DNA of 64,000 nucleotides from Coemansia sp. RSA 487 (taxonomy: Eukaryota; Kickxellomycota; Kickxellomycetes; Kickxellales; Kickxellaceae): NCBI GenBank assembly GCA_027577595.1, contig JANBRJ010000018.1, positions 124,001-188,000 on the forward strand, read 5' to 3'. Positions 19,994 through 30,112 of this stretch are shown here, piece after piece. The position numbers and the translations under genes were made by a program. The notes under the pieces are model-generated. The model worked only from the letters and a program-made list of their open reading frames with translations, was not told the DNA's origin and made no database searches. Every line of letters begins with the position of its first letter. Positions within the stretch are counted from its first letter, which is position 1.

Positions 19994-21601
19994 TGCAAAC
20001 CTTATTTCTGCAGATATGAATTAAAGCTAAGAAGTATTATATGGAAATTTACACAAGCAAGCATTTGTGGAAGAGCAAAAAGCAAAAATGAGCTATAAAG
20101 ATCGAAAATGCTTTAGGAAAATATTGGATTGTCATAATAGCTTGATCTTTAGATCAGCTAGTTGATCTCGTACGTAGTAAATTTTTGCACCAATTATCCC
20201 GTACACCAAATTCAAAGCCTTTTATCTTCCTTAGTCGGTCTTTAGAACAAGGAACGGATACCTCCGAGAGATGCATTTACAAAGCATTGGCATCGCCTGT
20301 TCATATTAAAGTCAGTGATATCCTTTTCTAATTCATCCATGAGGTCCTCTCTACACATGCTGCCAGTTGTCGCACTGCTTGTTTTACTACCACTTCCATT
20401 TCCTGTGTTTTTTTGGTGTACTGAGCATTTTCCAAAAAGTAGGCTCTGCTGCAGCATTGATTCCACTTGTAAAAAGATGGGGAAATTCGACAGGTATTGT
20501 CATTTTATACTTTGCTTGCATCATCTTGATGCCCCCCTTTCTACACAATATTTGTTTGCATGCAGAATATATCTGGAAAACCTTCTATTATACTAGTGCT
20601 TTTCAAAGTTAGGTAGCAATTGCCATTTGCATACTGCCGATTTGAAAAAAAAAAAAATAATGCCATTTTCTCAATGTATGGCAGCTGGGATAGCAAAAAT
20701 AAAAATAAACAACTTCCATAGAGAGTTTTCTTGGCGATTAAGGCCGAGGATAGTTTGTCGATCCAGGCAATTGCGTCATATTCAGATATAAGCTGCAAGA
20801 TCTATGTATTTTCATCCCACTAGTAGGCTATAATTCGGAATCAAACGACACGTGCTTTACTAATGAACACGACATGTCAATCCTGCACTTTTTTTCAAGT
20901 TCTCACCACCCCCTTAAATACGTTCTATTTGTTATTCTGATTCAATAAGAGTGGCAAACGAGTTCATGTATCAGACATTGTTTTCTCTGTGCATCACATG
21001 CGGATTTTGGATGATTATGTGGTGGACGCAATGGCCGTCTTATCCGAGAAGAAAACCCAAGTCAATCACGCACACACTTTAACAAAGTCGTCGATAGATA
21101 AAACCAAAGAACGGAAATAAGAGACATTACATGTGCAGCCAGCGGTTTCACACAAGGGGGGAGTCACAGCAATCCTTTTTCTCTCTAACTCGACTTCCCC
21201 CTGATTCTAGCACAAAAAGTGTAGGCGATTGCACAATAAAATGAAAATCGTGCGAATCTATCCAGTACCTTGGAAGCACCATGACGTGATTAGCTATAAA
21301 AAAAGTATAATTTTAAAGGCTTCTCATTTGGCAATTTATTTGTTTCTGGGGAGGCTGATATAGGCGAATGAATTCGTTTAAAAGGAACGCAACTGGCCCA
21401 CCGGGAGCTGGAGAGTTCCGCAATACCCATTTTGTTAGTACCCTGCTTTCGGCAGTAAAAAAATTCTCCTGTTACTTTTCTAGCAATTGGCTCTAACGCC
21501 ATCATACCCTGCTTCTCGTTGTTGAAAGAAAATTATCAAGCATATGCTTTGTCTCGCAAGAAAAACATCCTAGTAGCTCTTTTCTTATACAATAAGCCGA
21601 A
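19994..21601. other. 1.6-kb AT-rich intergenic stretch with weak coding-like pieces
   Basis: Mostly AT-rich with homopolymer runs. On the minus strand near 20240-20470 a frame ends in DLMDELEKDITDFNMNRRCQ. Another near 20700-20795 reads ISEYDAIAWIDKLSSALIAK. Both look more protein-like than their surroundings. T-rich stretches ending in CAG lie between them (for example at the right edge of the A13 run near 20647), so a small multi-exon gene on the minus strand is possible. I could not build a start or a convincing product, so no CDS is called. The right end (21500-21600) is the leader of the transporter gene. Confidence 0.3.
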
Positions 21602-23023
21602 ATGGTCATATTCAAACAGTTTTTTACCAAGAGCACATCGGGCGGAAACACCGCCGAAGGAAACGCCGTCGAAGGAAGCGGCAGCTTTGCTGACACCACA
21701 AGCTTCGACGAGTCTTCGAGTCAGACAGACGGCGGCAAGACAACAGCCAAGGCTACAACCGGAGAAACAGGCGACGTATACACGGAACATGCGGTGAAGC
21801 GTAGCGGGTCCTGGGTTGGCGCAGTGTTCAATGTCATGTGCATTAGCATCGGAACCGGCACAATGAACCTGCCGTCGGTGGTCAAGCGCTGCGGGTGGTT
21901 CGGGGTGATTCTGTTTGTGCTGATGGCAGTCATCGGCTGGTACGTGGGGGTTCTCTTCAAGCGCGCAATGTACTCGCGGCCCGGACGCCGGCTCTCGAGC
22001 TTCTCGATCGTCACGCGCGAGGCGTTCGGCACATGGGGGTTCTGGTTCGCAACGGTTATCACGTACCTGTACTGCTGCGGAACCGTCATCTCGTGGATCA
22101 TCGTTAGTGGCACACAGATTACGCGGCTGCTCGGGTTTGCTAACGTCACTCTAGACGACAAGATAAGCATGACGATCATCGCTGTCGTCATGTGGATCCC
22201 ATTCACGCTGCTCAAGACACTCAGCGAAATCACAATCTCGTCCGTGTTTGGCGTGCTGACCGCCATGTTCACTGTGATAGTGCTGGGCGTTGTTTCCATC
22301 CAGCACCAGTACACCGACACATACCACGCGCCGGGCTTCGACTCTGCGCCAACGCACCAGTTCATCATCGGCGAAGGAATCCCGTCTGCGCTTGCGTCGA
22401 TATCGTTCATGTACGCTGGCGCCGTCGCCTTCCCGCACATCGAGGGCAACATGAAGAAGGCAGTGCAGTTCGGGTGGATGCTCTTCCTTTCCAACACGCT
22501 TGTGTGCGGCGCGTACCTGATCTCGGCCGTCACCGGCTACTATGCGTTTGGCAACCAGACCCTGTCGCCAATTCTCAACAATATGCCCAACATGGGTGTC
22601 GTCAACGCCGCAACAATCCTGATCATCATCCACGTGATCTTTGCAGCGCCGGTGATGCTGGTATCGGCGAACCTGGAGCTGGAGCTGGCCTTTGGCGTCA
22701 TGCCCGGCATCATGGGCAAGAAAAAGGAGTTTATATGGCGCTTCATCATGCGCACCGTCACCATGGGCATTCTGCTTGGCATCTCAATAGCCATTCCCTA
22801 CTTTGGCCAGGTCATTGACCTGGTGTCTGCCATCTCCACAACCGTTGTGTTCTTCATGGTTCCGGTCTTTTGCTATGTCAAGCTTGTTGGCTGGCGGAAT
22901 ATCCACGTCTACGAGTTGGTTTTGTGCTTTATCATTGCCGCTCTTGGCGCCGTTGCCTGCGTCTGGGGCCTCATCGATGCCATAAAGGCGCTTAAAACGG
23001 CCATCGAACAAGGCCATGGCTGA
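21602..23023 (+). CDS. Amino acid/auxin permease family transporter, vacuolar AVT-like
   Basis: 473 residues. A polar, Ser/Thr/Gly-rich N-terminal tail of about 65 residues precedes ten to eleven membrane segments. The first repeat is typical of the AAAP family: WVGAVFNVMCISIGTGTMNL followed by PSVVKRCGWFG. The middle region SALASISFMYAGAVAFPHIE, then GNMKK, is the family's second hallmark. Later spans include VIFAAPVMLVSANLELEL and IAIPYFGQVIDLVSAIS. Yeast AVT proteins move neutral or basic amino acids across the vacuolar membrane with protons; the substrate here cannot be read. The long polar N-terminal tail fits vacuolar members. The gene is convergent with THOC3, with about 100 bp between stops. 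Confidence 0.88.
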   Translation: MVIFKQFFTKSTSGGNTAEGNAVEGSGSFADTTSFDESSSQTDGGKTTAKATTGETGDVYTEHAVKRSGSWVGAVFNVMCISIGTGTMNLPSVVKRCGWFGVILFVLMAVIGWYVGVLFKRAMYSRPGRRLSSFSIVTREAFGTWGFWFATVITYLYCCGTVISWIIVSGTQITRLLGFANVTLDDKISMTIIAVVMWIPFTLLKTLSEITISSVFGVLTAMFTVIVLGVVSIQHQYTDTYHAPGFDSAPTHQFIIGEGIPSALASISFMYAGAVAFPHIEGNMKKAVQFGWMLFLSNTLVCGAYLISAVTGYYAFGNQTLSPILNNMPNMGVVNAATILIIIHVIFAAPVMLVSANLELELAFGVMPGIMGKKKEFIWRFIMRTVTMGILLGISIAIPYFGQVIDLVSAISTTVVFFMVPVFCYVKLVGWRNIHVYELVLCFIIAALGAVACVWGLIDAIKALKTAIEQGHG

Positions 23024-23124
23024 GCTGGAAAATGCATTTGTATAATATACTTGCTCCTATGTGTGCTGTACACCCATTACAAAGTCAATAAATAATGAAT
23101 TGAGGTAACTTTGCCATTATGCGC

Positions 23125-24048
23125 CTATGATTTAAGGAATATGGTCACTTTGGGCTTGACGCCGCTCTTTCCAGCGCTTGATGATCCATACGCAAGAGCC
23201 AAGTTGCGCGGATGCCACTCGAGCGCCGTGGTCAGCGAGTCCACCGCCAGCCTGTGCACCTGTTCGCCAGAAAACGAGTCGTGGATCTTGATGTCCATGT
23301 CATCGGATGCTGTGGCAATGAATCTGCCATCCGTGTTAAAGTCCACAAACCGCAGAGGCGACTCGTATCCGTCGATGACATGCGTCATTGAGAAGTCGTC
23401 GGTCGACCACAGCTCCATCGTCGCATCCGTGCCACCGGTAGCCAGCACTTTGCCGCGCGGATCGATTCCCAGGCAGCTGCATGACCCAGCGTGTGCATGG
23501 ATTGTTGTCAACGGCTCCATCGTCGGCCACGCGTACACCTCGACCGATCCCTGACGCGTAGCCAGGAACAGCAAGCGCTCGCTTGCATCCCACCGGACCA
23601 GGTTCGCCAAATCGTCAAACGTGGCCGATACCACCGGCGCCTGCGCCCCGCCTGCAATGTCAAAGATATCGAGCCCGTCCTCGCTCCCGACCGCCGCAAA
23701 GTACTTCCCCGACGGGCTCCAGCAGATATCGGAGATCTGGCCCCGTGTCGCAAGCTTTGTCGCCGCTTCCTTGCCCCGCTGGTCCCACATGCGCACTGTT
23801 TTGTCGTATGCTGCGCCAGCAAGAACGTTGGTGTTCTGCGTTGCTGGACACCATGCAATTTTCTCGATATCGTTGCCCAGTGCCTTGAGCTCCTCGCCGT
23901 CTTTGTGTCCGCCTCTCTCTAGCCGCCATGACCGTGCATACCCTCTCGAACCGACTGCGCTCAGCTGACTACCGTCACTGCTCCACGAAATGTCATACAC
24001 CGATCCTTGTTCCCAATGCAGCTTGTTGTCTTTGTGGTATTGAAACAT
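23125..24048 (-). CDS. THOC3: THO complex subunit 3 (Tex1/THOC3), WD40 protein
   Basis: 307 residues forming one seven-bladed WD40 propeller. Blade signatures visible in order: VYDISWSSDGSQLSAVGSRG, then KIAWCPATQNTNVLAGAAYD with VRMWDQRG, then ISDICWSPSGKYFAAVGSED, then SCLGIDPRGKVLATGGTDAT with MELWSTDD. The last shown is LRFVDFNTDGRFIATASDDM, followed by DIKIHD. The start HWEQGSVYDISW, the GTDA-x-x-ELW blade and the end ALEWHPRNLALAYG are characteristic of THOC3/Tex1. The THO complex couples transcription to mRNP assembly and export and limits R-loops. Length matches the family (about 315-350). Confidence 0.92.
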   Translation of the reverse strand: MFQYHKDNKLHWEQGSVYDISWSSDGSQLSAVGSRGYARSWRLERGGHKDGEELKALGNDIEKIAWCPATQNTNVLAGAAYDKTVRMWDQRGKEAATKLATRGQISDICWSPSGKYFAAVGSEDGLDIFDIAGGAQAPVVSATFDDLANLVRWDASERLLFLATRQGSVEVYAWPTMEPLTTIHAHAGSCSCLGIDPRGKVLATGGTDATMELWSTDDFSMTHVIDGYESPLRFVDFNTDGRFIATASDDMDIKIHDSFSGEQVHRLAVDSLTTALEWHPRNLALAYGSSSAGKSGVKPKVTIFLKS

Positions 24049-24364
24049 GTTGCCTTTTTTTGTGATAGTTGTTATATTGTTCTAGTATAATCGTTACAAG
24101 GAAATGAATGAGGTAGAATAGACTGCTATTAAAAATAATGCGCCAATATCCGCACAGGCGATATGACCCAAGGCCTGTCACAATATTTGCATTAGGGGTG
24201 GCCATCATGTGAGATGTCCTCTTGATGTGATCCCAGAGCACTTGCTTGCAGGGAGGGGCGACTAGTGTATGAGGAACAAGATATGTTGTCCTGGTTCCTA
24301 GCACTGCTGAATTTGCCAAACCTGCATCCAGTTCATATTCGCGACATATCCCCAAGTGGAACAG
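24049..24364 (-). other. Open, unexplained frame downstream of the acyltransferase stop
   Basis: The frame of the acyltransferase gene continues open after its TAG for over 100 codons into this gap. It reads like protein at first (REYELDAGLANSAVLGTRTT, then VLWDHIKRTSHMMATPNANI) and then turns into AT-rich, hydrophobic sequence. There is no ATG near its start. It could be the remnant of an older 3' exon or of another gene, or chance. No product is recognised. Confidence 0.3.
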
Positions 24365-25777
24365 CTAGTGAATGTACTGCCAATACTCGCTTTCCATCAT
24401 ATACTTTGCAATTTCCGGTACCATTGTGAACGCAAGCTCGTAGCCACCTACACTGGGATGTCCAGGCATAATCACAAAATCATTCTCAAAGATAAGGAAC
24501 GCTGGACGCACAAGAACGGGCGAGCCACTGCCAAAATCGGAAGCATAATACTCGAATCGCGTGTGGTTTGTCGAAACAAACGCGTTTTCCATGCTGGTTA
24601 TATTCATAACCAAGTCAACATAGCCGCAGGGGTACTTGTTTATCAAGTGTCCTAACTGGTTACAATAGCGCTCGTCCAGTCCATCCACAGCTCTTCGGAT
24701 GTTGCACGCGACGGCAGCCAAGACCTGTGGGCCACAGTCTTTCAGAATACGATCAAGCAGACACGCAGCTGTTTTTGGTAACACTGTGTTCCCTACGTAG
24801 TTTGTATTAGCTAGCTGCTTCACGCGTGGCCTTATATCAGCAACGATGGTTGCAAGGTAGACCACCTCGCCATCTAGACGCCCTGCCCTGTGCAATGCTT
24901 GTGCGAAAAGAACAGTAGCAAGCGCTGAAATCACATCGTTTGCCGACAAGTGCGATATGTCAGGCTCGGCAAATTGCCGGACTAATTGAACAAGGTGTTC
25001 AAATGCCGAACTGGATAGAGGAAAGTAGTAATTGCAGATGTTTGAAGATGACATCAAATATCTGAATATCCTTCCACGCACTTCAGGCGAGAACCAGGCA
25101 ATCCACCTAGCGGCGACTGTGTTCTTGGTGATAATTCCATAGAGCTCTGGCTCTAGCGCATCAGTACCACTATTTTTGTCTGTTTCGAGGATCGAACGAT
25201 CGTGCTGGAAGTCTTCTGCTGGTACAACAATGTCACAAATGTCTTGCTGTTCCTGGACAGCCATGATGCGCTTGGATATATCCGCCCAGCGCTTCATAAA
25301 CATACAGTATGCTTTACCGTCCAATATTGCGTGGGAGACACTGGAAAATATGCACATTCCGCTATCGTCCTTCATACGTAGAACATGAAACTCAGCCAGT
25401 CTCATACAATGTCCGATAATGCCAGGCGGCGCAGGGCTCTTGCAAGCCGATGAATAATCAGCTGGTAGCAGGCTGACATCAAATCCGGAATCCTTGAGTG
25501 TCTGGAAATGGACGTTGCATGAGGAATCGGTGTACACCGGCATGTTCAGACGGTGCTTGTCTATAACAACAAAACTGCGTGAGTCATTCCCAGTCTTGAT
25601 GCGACCTGCAAGAATTGGAAATTCCTCAAGAGTCCTATACAGAGCAGCTTCAAGAACATTGGATGGTACAGTCTTCTCGTACCAAAAGTAGAACGCAATA
25701 TTTAGGAAGGATGAACCATCATCGTATCCATCCAGATAGATCGTCTGTGGTTTCAACGTATCGATAAAGCCATCCAT
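24365..25777 (-). CDS. BAHD-type (transferase family) acyltransferase
   Basis: 470 residues in one exon. The catalytic HxxxD motif is present as SHAILDGKA (His 149, Asp 153). A variant of the second BAHD signature, DFGSG (family form DFGWG), sits near residue 420 in ASDFGSGSPVLVRPAF. The early segment EEFPILAGRIKTGNDS matches the usual 'pLaGRl' stretch, and VADIRPRVKQLANTNYVGNT matches the 'vdiR.R...p.gy.GN' motif. Such enzymes move acyl groups from CoA to alcohols or amines, as in mycotoxin and sterol acetylation. The substrate is not predictable. The GC content is lower than in neighbouring genes, and it stands beside a 1.7-kb gene-poor stretch, so it may belong to accessory genome. The aligned motifs make the family call secure. 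Confidence 0.85.
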   Translation of the reverse strand: MDGFIDTLKPQTIYLDGYDDGSSFLNIAFYFWYEKTVPSNVLEAALYRTLEEFPILAGRIKTGNDSRSFVVIDKHRLNMPVYTDSSCNVHFQTLKDSGFDVSLLPADYSSACKSPAPPGIIGHCMRLAEFHVLRMKDDSGMCIFSSVSHAILDGKAYCMFMKRWADISKRIMAVQEQQDICDIVVPAEDFQHDRSILETDKNSGTDALEPELYGIITKNTVAARWIAWFSPEVRGRIFRYLMSSSNICNYYFPLSSSAFEHLVQLVRQFAEPDISHLSANDVISALATVLFAQALHRAGRLDGEVVYLATIVADIRPRVKQLANTNYVGNTVLPKTAACLLDRILKDCGPQVLAAVACNIRRAVDGLDERYCNQLGHLINKYPCGYVDLVMNITSMENAFVSTNHTRFEYYASDFGSGSPVLVRPAFLIFENDFVIMPGHPSVGGYELAFTMVPEIAKYMMESEYWQYIH

Positions 25778-26258
25778 TTAAAGAGTAAAGCTGTTCAAAA
25801 TAATGAAAGAAATTGAAAGAAAATAGGCGGTTGTAAATAATAGTACAACCGCATTACCCAGTATTTAAACCTACTAGGATAGCAATGTTCCATATTCAAA
25901 CACAAGGTCATACCATTTGGGTTTTGGCTATAGTTTCTTGGCTGCATTGATTTCTGACTTTTTCCGCATCTAATGTTTTGAAAATCAGGCAACGGAAAAT
26001 CAAAACCGATAAAGCCAATACCAATTGTGATAGCGATCAGCATTTAATATCGTCATTGTTGGCTCACAGGGTGCTAATTATATGACGAAGATAAGCATAC
26101 GATATATGCTCACCCAAGGCGATAGTTTTTACATGGATATAAAGGCCGTTATTAATCGTAAGTGCAAAAAATGAGGAATTTTAGTTCTGACAAAGATTTT
26201 TATGTTATAAAAGGCACCATGGATATCCCAGTTGATAGCGACTGGTAACTCGGCATCG
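25778..26258. other. intergenic, AT-rich, no gene seen
   Basis: Promoter side of the acyltransferase gene. A short 82-codon minus-strand frame beginning at 26043 has no recognisable content. Nothing else is seen. Confidence 0.4.
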
Positions 26259-26690
26259 CTAGAATCTACCTGCTCCATGTATTCTGGGTTTATATACCCC
26301 AGAGGTGCTGCAGAGGGGTACGAATAGAGAAGAGGATGCCCGTATAAACTGTTCGTTTGCAGCCGACACCAAGAGTGCTTCTGTAGCTAGTTCAATAGTA
26401 GTAGCGCTGACTGTCGCACCAGTGCAGGTATTTGATACTGAAACCTCAGCGACCAACAGGCCATCGGTATATATGGCAACATCAGCAAATCCAACGATCT
26501 CCATACCCGGCTTTCCAAGTATGTCTTTGGTACAGACCCCGATATCGTGAGTAGCTCTAACAACCGTATTCTTTGTTGGGTGAACACCATGAGAAACGAT
26601 AGACACAAGGCGGGAAGTGCTCTTTTTGGCAGCTCTGCGGCCATTACACTTAGCTTGTGCAAGGCGTGAAATAAACGTTTGTATCTTCAT
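26259..26690 (-). CDS. Hypothetical protein, uncertain
   Basis: 143 residues from an ATG at 26690, ending near a pyrimidine-rich flank. It opens with a basic segment (MKIQTFISRLAQAKCNGRRA, then AKKSTSR). A Val/Ala/Thr-rich part follows (GMEIVGFADVAIYTDGLLVA, then EVSVSNTCTGATVSATTIEL) that could fold as strands and a helix. No domain or signal peptide is recognised. Its composition is more protein-like than chance frames in this AT-rich stretch, but the opposite strand is also open for 81 codons, so it may be a shadow or the remnant of a larger gene. Confidence 0.35.
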   Translation of the reverse strand: MKIQTFISRLAQAKCNGRRAAKKSTSRLVSIVSHGVHPTKNTVVRATHDIGVCTKDILGKPGMEIVGFADVAIYTDGLLVAEVSVSNTCTGATVSATTIELATEALLVSAANEQFIRASSSLFVPLCSTSGVYKPRIHGAGRF

Positions 26691-27527
26691 TTTTATACAG
26701 CCAAAGTGCCAATAGGATGGTGAAGGGGAGAGTATGAGTAGAACAAAATAAAACGAATAAAATGTGGGCGGCAGTTGGGTTCTTTTTTATATGTAAAGTG
26801 TTGCTAAACGGTACAAAACTCGTATCTTGGTCCATTCCTCAGCGCACAGCATTTTTCTTGAACTAGTTTTACATCTATGGCATGCTGGGCATATATGCAC
26901 CAATTTTGTTTGATCAACATTTAACAATCGAAAAGTTGTGCCAGGATGATCTACAAACCAGCTATATTTCCGGAACAAATTCCTTTGCAAAAGCAAAGCA
27001 AATGAGTGAGAATGAGAGGGGTTTGCAGCAAAGAGCCCAGGTTATTTACCCTGCCTCAACCCACGCTCCGTTGGCATATTCAAACCGGGTGAAAAAGTAA
27101 ACGAATAAGCAATACTTGATGTAGATTTTACTCAAGCTATGCTATAGGCTCCAAAAGTCGATTTCTCGTAATCCCTATTGATCTATTTTGTTTTCCTTTC
27201 TCATACATACGCCTTTCATGGGCTCTATTAACAATTCAAGTCCCAACCCCTCTAATATGCGTATAGTGGAGAGTGGAGTGACTGGGAGCAATTCCAGTCA
27301 GGGTCTGCTTTTAGAACTGATCATCTGACAGTGCCCCATAGAAAACACAATTGATAATAAAATATTTAGTCTGAAGGTTAGATTGGACTTCATCAGAACA
27401 AACCGTTAAAAATTTCCCTCAGTCCAACATGTAATATAGCCTCTATGCATTGCTCTTGTATCATAACACATGTGTAAATCCAGTTCATATCCACATAATA
27501 TTTATTCCGAAAGACAATAAAGCAGTA
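26691..27527. other. intergenic, AT-rich, no gene seen
   Basis: About 0.84 kb leading to the BRF1-like gene. Short frames only. No tRNA boxes, repeats or conserved frame are recognised. Confidence 0.4.
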
Positions 27528-29204
27528 ATGGCCAAACGAAAAGCACCGGAAGCGTATGGTACAGGCGAACCGTCGAATAATAACAAATACAACGAGCCAA
27601 AATGCAAGGGATGTGGGTCCATGAACATCATAGCAAGTTCTGGTGATGAGTATTGCGGCGACTGTGGTGCAGTCTTAGAAAGTATAATCCTCACAACAGG
27701 TTACTCATACGAAAGCGAGCACACGACCGAGGGCACTCAGTATGTTCGGGTATCGCGTCGCATGAACCGCGATGATGCAGCCTCCGTGCGGCTACATAAC
27801 AGATGGAATCAGGAGATGATCCGGCAAGCCACCACACGATTAACCGGAGTGTGTAGACAGCTAGGGATGCCATTGGGGGTGGAGAAGCGCGCAGAGCATC
27901 TGTTTGTGGAGAGCAGCAAGAGGCTGATGGAAGCCCAGTGCGATTGGGTGTTTGGACGACGCACAGACGTCCGGGTGGCTGCGTGTGTGTATATGGCGGG
28001 GCTGGAGAGCGGACGGCCTGTGACGCTGGTGGATGTAGCGGGTGCTGTGCAGACCAGCGTGTATGCAATAGGGCATGAGACAAAACAGGCACTGGCGTTG
28101 CTGGGAATCAGGCTTCCGCTACTCGATCCCCTGCTGCGCGTGGAGCAGGCAGTCAACCGCGTATTTGGAGGCGTAATCAAGGCAACAAGTAGCAGTGAGC
28201 AGCAAGAATCAATAATTGAGCAGATATCAGGTGGGAAAGCAAAGAGTGAAACATCTCGCAAGTTTGCTTCACAGTTGGTGGAATTCGTGTCTAGCGGCGA
28301 AGAGCAGCGGGTGCAAGTAATTGAGGTATCTGGCCAAGTCATGGCGTTCGACCAGCTGTGCTCACGCACCACGGGGATTAGCCCAAATAGGCTTGTGTGC
28401 TCTGCTGTGTCGATGAGTCTGGAGCACTTGTATGTCAGAGCGCCTGAGACAGAGGAGGGCGTGTTGAAGCGCTGCCACCGCGAAGTTATCTTTAGACTGG
28501 TTACGCTATTCAACGGCGCAGGGCAGCACACGGTCCTGCGGCACGTGTCGGCCACGCAAAAGGCGCTGATCGAGGCTGGGAAGATCGTCCCGTGGCTTGA
28601 GGGAATCAAGTTGACCATGGATAACGTAGCCGTGCACCTAGAAGGAATCCTCTTCTACTATAAGCAGGCGCGCTCGCTGCTGTTCGCCATCCGAGAGAAG
28701 CAGACACGCGAAGAAGGAGAAGGAGAAGGAGAAGGAGAAGGAGAAGAAGAAGAAGAAGAAGAAGAAGACGCACAGGCAGATGCAGGAGGCTCCAAGGCAT
28801 TTGAATCTGCTGTGTCTGGCGTGGTTGCCAGGCTTAGCAAGGCCCCGTCGTTTGCGCGGGCGGAGGAGCGCAGAGAACGGCGGGCAATTATAATGTCCGA
28901 ATGCGCTTACAAATCGGATACAGGACCTGTGAAGCAGCGCAATGCTTCCAGTGGAGTCGCGGCAAACGAGGCACAGAGAGAGGTTGAGGTTATTAGGAGG
29001 CTTTATAGAGCAGGCGTTGATCGAGAGGCATTGCTCAGCCTGCCACTGCACACGCTGGAGCATATTGGAGAGGTTTCCAGCAGACGCGGGGCGCTGGACG
29101 ACAATGGCAGACGGCGGCTGGATACTGAAACAGTTGGTGCAGAAGACATGACTGACGACGAAGTGCTTGCGTACATGACAAATTTTTCACAGAATAACGA
29201 ATAG
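27528..29204 (+). CDS. TFIIB-related factor, divergent BRF1-like TFIIIB subunit
   Basis: 558 residues starting at the first ATG (27528); the open frame upstream has no ATG. Residues 26-46 form a TFIIB zinc ribbon (CKGC ... CGDC, with VLES after it). A first cyclin fold follows, including WVFGRRTDVRVAACVYMAGL and VQTSVYAIGHETKQALALLG. It ends in LPLLDPLLRV, the LPL-x-DP stretch typical of Brf1. A second cyclin fold is less clear. The end MTDDEVLAYMTNFSQ resembles the acidic 'DDEI' motif of Brf1's C-terminal region. Brf1 recruits RNA polymerase III with TBP and Bdp1. The copy is more diverged than Brf1 usually is, and shares the compact form of Brf2, so it may be a second paralogue. Confidence 0.75.
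   Translation: MAKRKAPEAYGTGEPSNNNKYNEPKCKGCGSMNIIASSGDEYCGDCGAVLESIILTTGYSYESEHTTEGTQYVRVSRRMNRDDAASVRLHNRWNQEMIRQATTRLTGVCRQLGMPLGVEKRAEHLFVESSKRLMEAQCDWVFGRRTDVRVAACVYMAGLESGRPVTLVDVAGAVQTSVYAIGHETKQALALLGIRLPLLDPLLRVEQAVNRVFGGVIKATSSSEQQESIIEQISGGKAKSETSRKFASQLVEFVSSGEEQRVQVIEVSGQVMAFDQLCSRTTGISPNRLVCSAVSMSLEHLYVRAPETEEGVLKRCHREVIFRLVTLFNGAGQHTVLRHVSATQKALIEAGKIVPWLEGIKLTMDNVAVHLEGILFYYKQARSLLFAIREKQTREEGEGEGEGEGEEEEEEEEDAQADAGGSKAFESAVSGVVARLSKAPSFARAEERRERRAIIMSECAYKSDTGPVKQRNASSGVAANEAQREVEVIRRLYRAGVDREALLSLPLHTLEHIGEVSSRRGALDDNGRRRLDTETVGAEDMTDDEVLAYMTNFSQNNE
28711..28768 (+). repeat. GAAGGA / GAA microsatellite coding Glu/Gly then Glu run
   Basis: A repeat of GAAGGA units passing into pure GAA units inside the BRF1-like gene. 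It encodes EEGEGEGEGEGEEEEEEEED. This is an in-frame slippage tract that forms an acidic linker. Confidence 0.9.
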
Positions 29205-29533
29205 CGCCATTAAAGCATTTATTTTGCTCCCCCCTAGATAAGAGCTAATTACGTTTTAATGAAACGTGTGCGCATCGATTCAGTGAAGTGTCTGTGAGAG
29301 GCGGTATAAGCATAGCCCGGGATTCCTTCCCCTTGTGCACTTGTCAATACGCGCATGTTTATTGCATTCATACTTGCCATATATCCTTTTTTCATGGGAG
29401 GCGCACGAACAAGGACAGCAGCAGCAGCAGCAGCAGCATATATGGCTTTGGAAATATAACAAACGCTTTATGTTTGGAATACACCTGGAAGCACAGAACA
29501 AAATGCATGACGGGTTGGCTACCTTTGTTCGCG
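29205..29533. other. intergenic, no gene seen
   Basis: Between the BRF1-like stop and the TATA box of the next gene. It contains a CAG run (29419-29438) with no supported coding frame around it. Confidence 0.4.
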
Positions 29534-29540
29534 TATAAAA
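29534..29540 (+). promoter_or_regulatory. TATA box of small secreted-protein gene
   Basis: TATAAAA in the context CGCGTATAAAAGC, 133-139 bp upstream of the ATG at 29673. It is in a GC-rich setting and is followed by a C/A-rich leader, as expected for a strongly expressed TATA-type gene. Confidence 0.6.
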
Positions 29541-29672
29541 GCACCACGCACAAGAAGACCAGCAAAGCAATAAGCTCCATCCAACAAACCGACCCCTTCT
29601 TCCTGATCCGACTGCACAGCACCTGAACAGATAAAAAAAACGCATCCTTTTTCAGCAAACTATCTCAAAACG

Positions 29673-29927
29673 ATGGCTCCGCTTACACGCATTACGCTGG
29701 TGCTGGTAGCTCTGATGGTTTTTGCGTGTGCAGCTCTGGCACAAACGGCAAGCAACACATCGGAAACCCCGCACGCGTCGGCCGCACCCAGCACAACGGT
29801 AGCACTTCCGCCCCATGCGTCAAGTGGGCCGTTGACACTGGGCGAGGTTGTGTTCACCTTCGTTACTGGGCTGATGACAATTGTCATCAATACCGTCCGT
29901 GGATACATTCTCCTTCCACCACTCTGA
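29673..29927 (+). CDS. Small secreted or membrane-anchored protein
   Basis: 84 residues. Residues 1-23 are a classical signal peptide (MAPLTRITLVLVALMVFACA, then ALA before Gln 24). A short Ser/Thr/Pro/His-rich stretch of about 25 residues follows. A hydrophobic C-terminal half (GEVVFTFVTGLMTIVINTVR, then GYILLPPL) could be a membrane anchor or GPI-type tail. A TATA box lies about 135 bp upstream. No family is recognised. Small secreted proteins of this shape are common in fungi as wall-associated or effector-like proteins, but that role is not shown here. Confidence 0.65.
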   Translation: MAPLTRITLVLVALMVFACAALAQTASNTSETPHASAAPSTTVALPPHASSGPLTLGEVVFTFVTGLMTIVINTVRGYILLPPL

Positions 29928-30112
29928 GCCGTCGATGACATCACTAGCGGCTTATAGGATAGTACTGTTATTTTTCATCCACAGAAACTTTTCAAACTCT
30001 TGCAAGCCTCGCCTCTTTAGCTTTTACATACTCTTATCCTCTTTTGTTTCTAGAATCTTGGCAAGGCCTGCATTAATGGAATAATATTGCTACCTTTAAT
30101 TACTCTAACCTG

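Noticed and set aside
21721-22533. 270-codon minus-strand frame
   Set aside because: Antisense of the amino-acid transporter. No plausible product.
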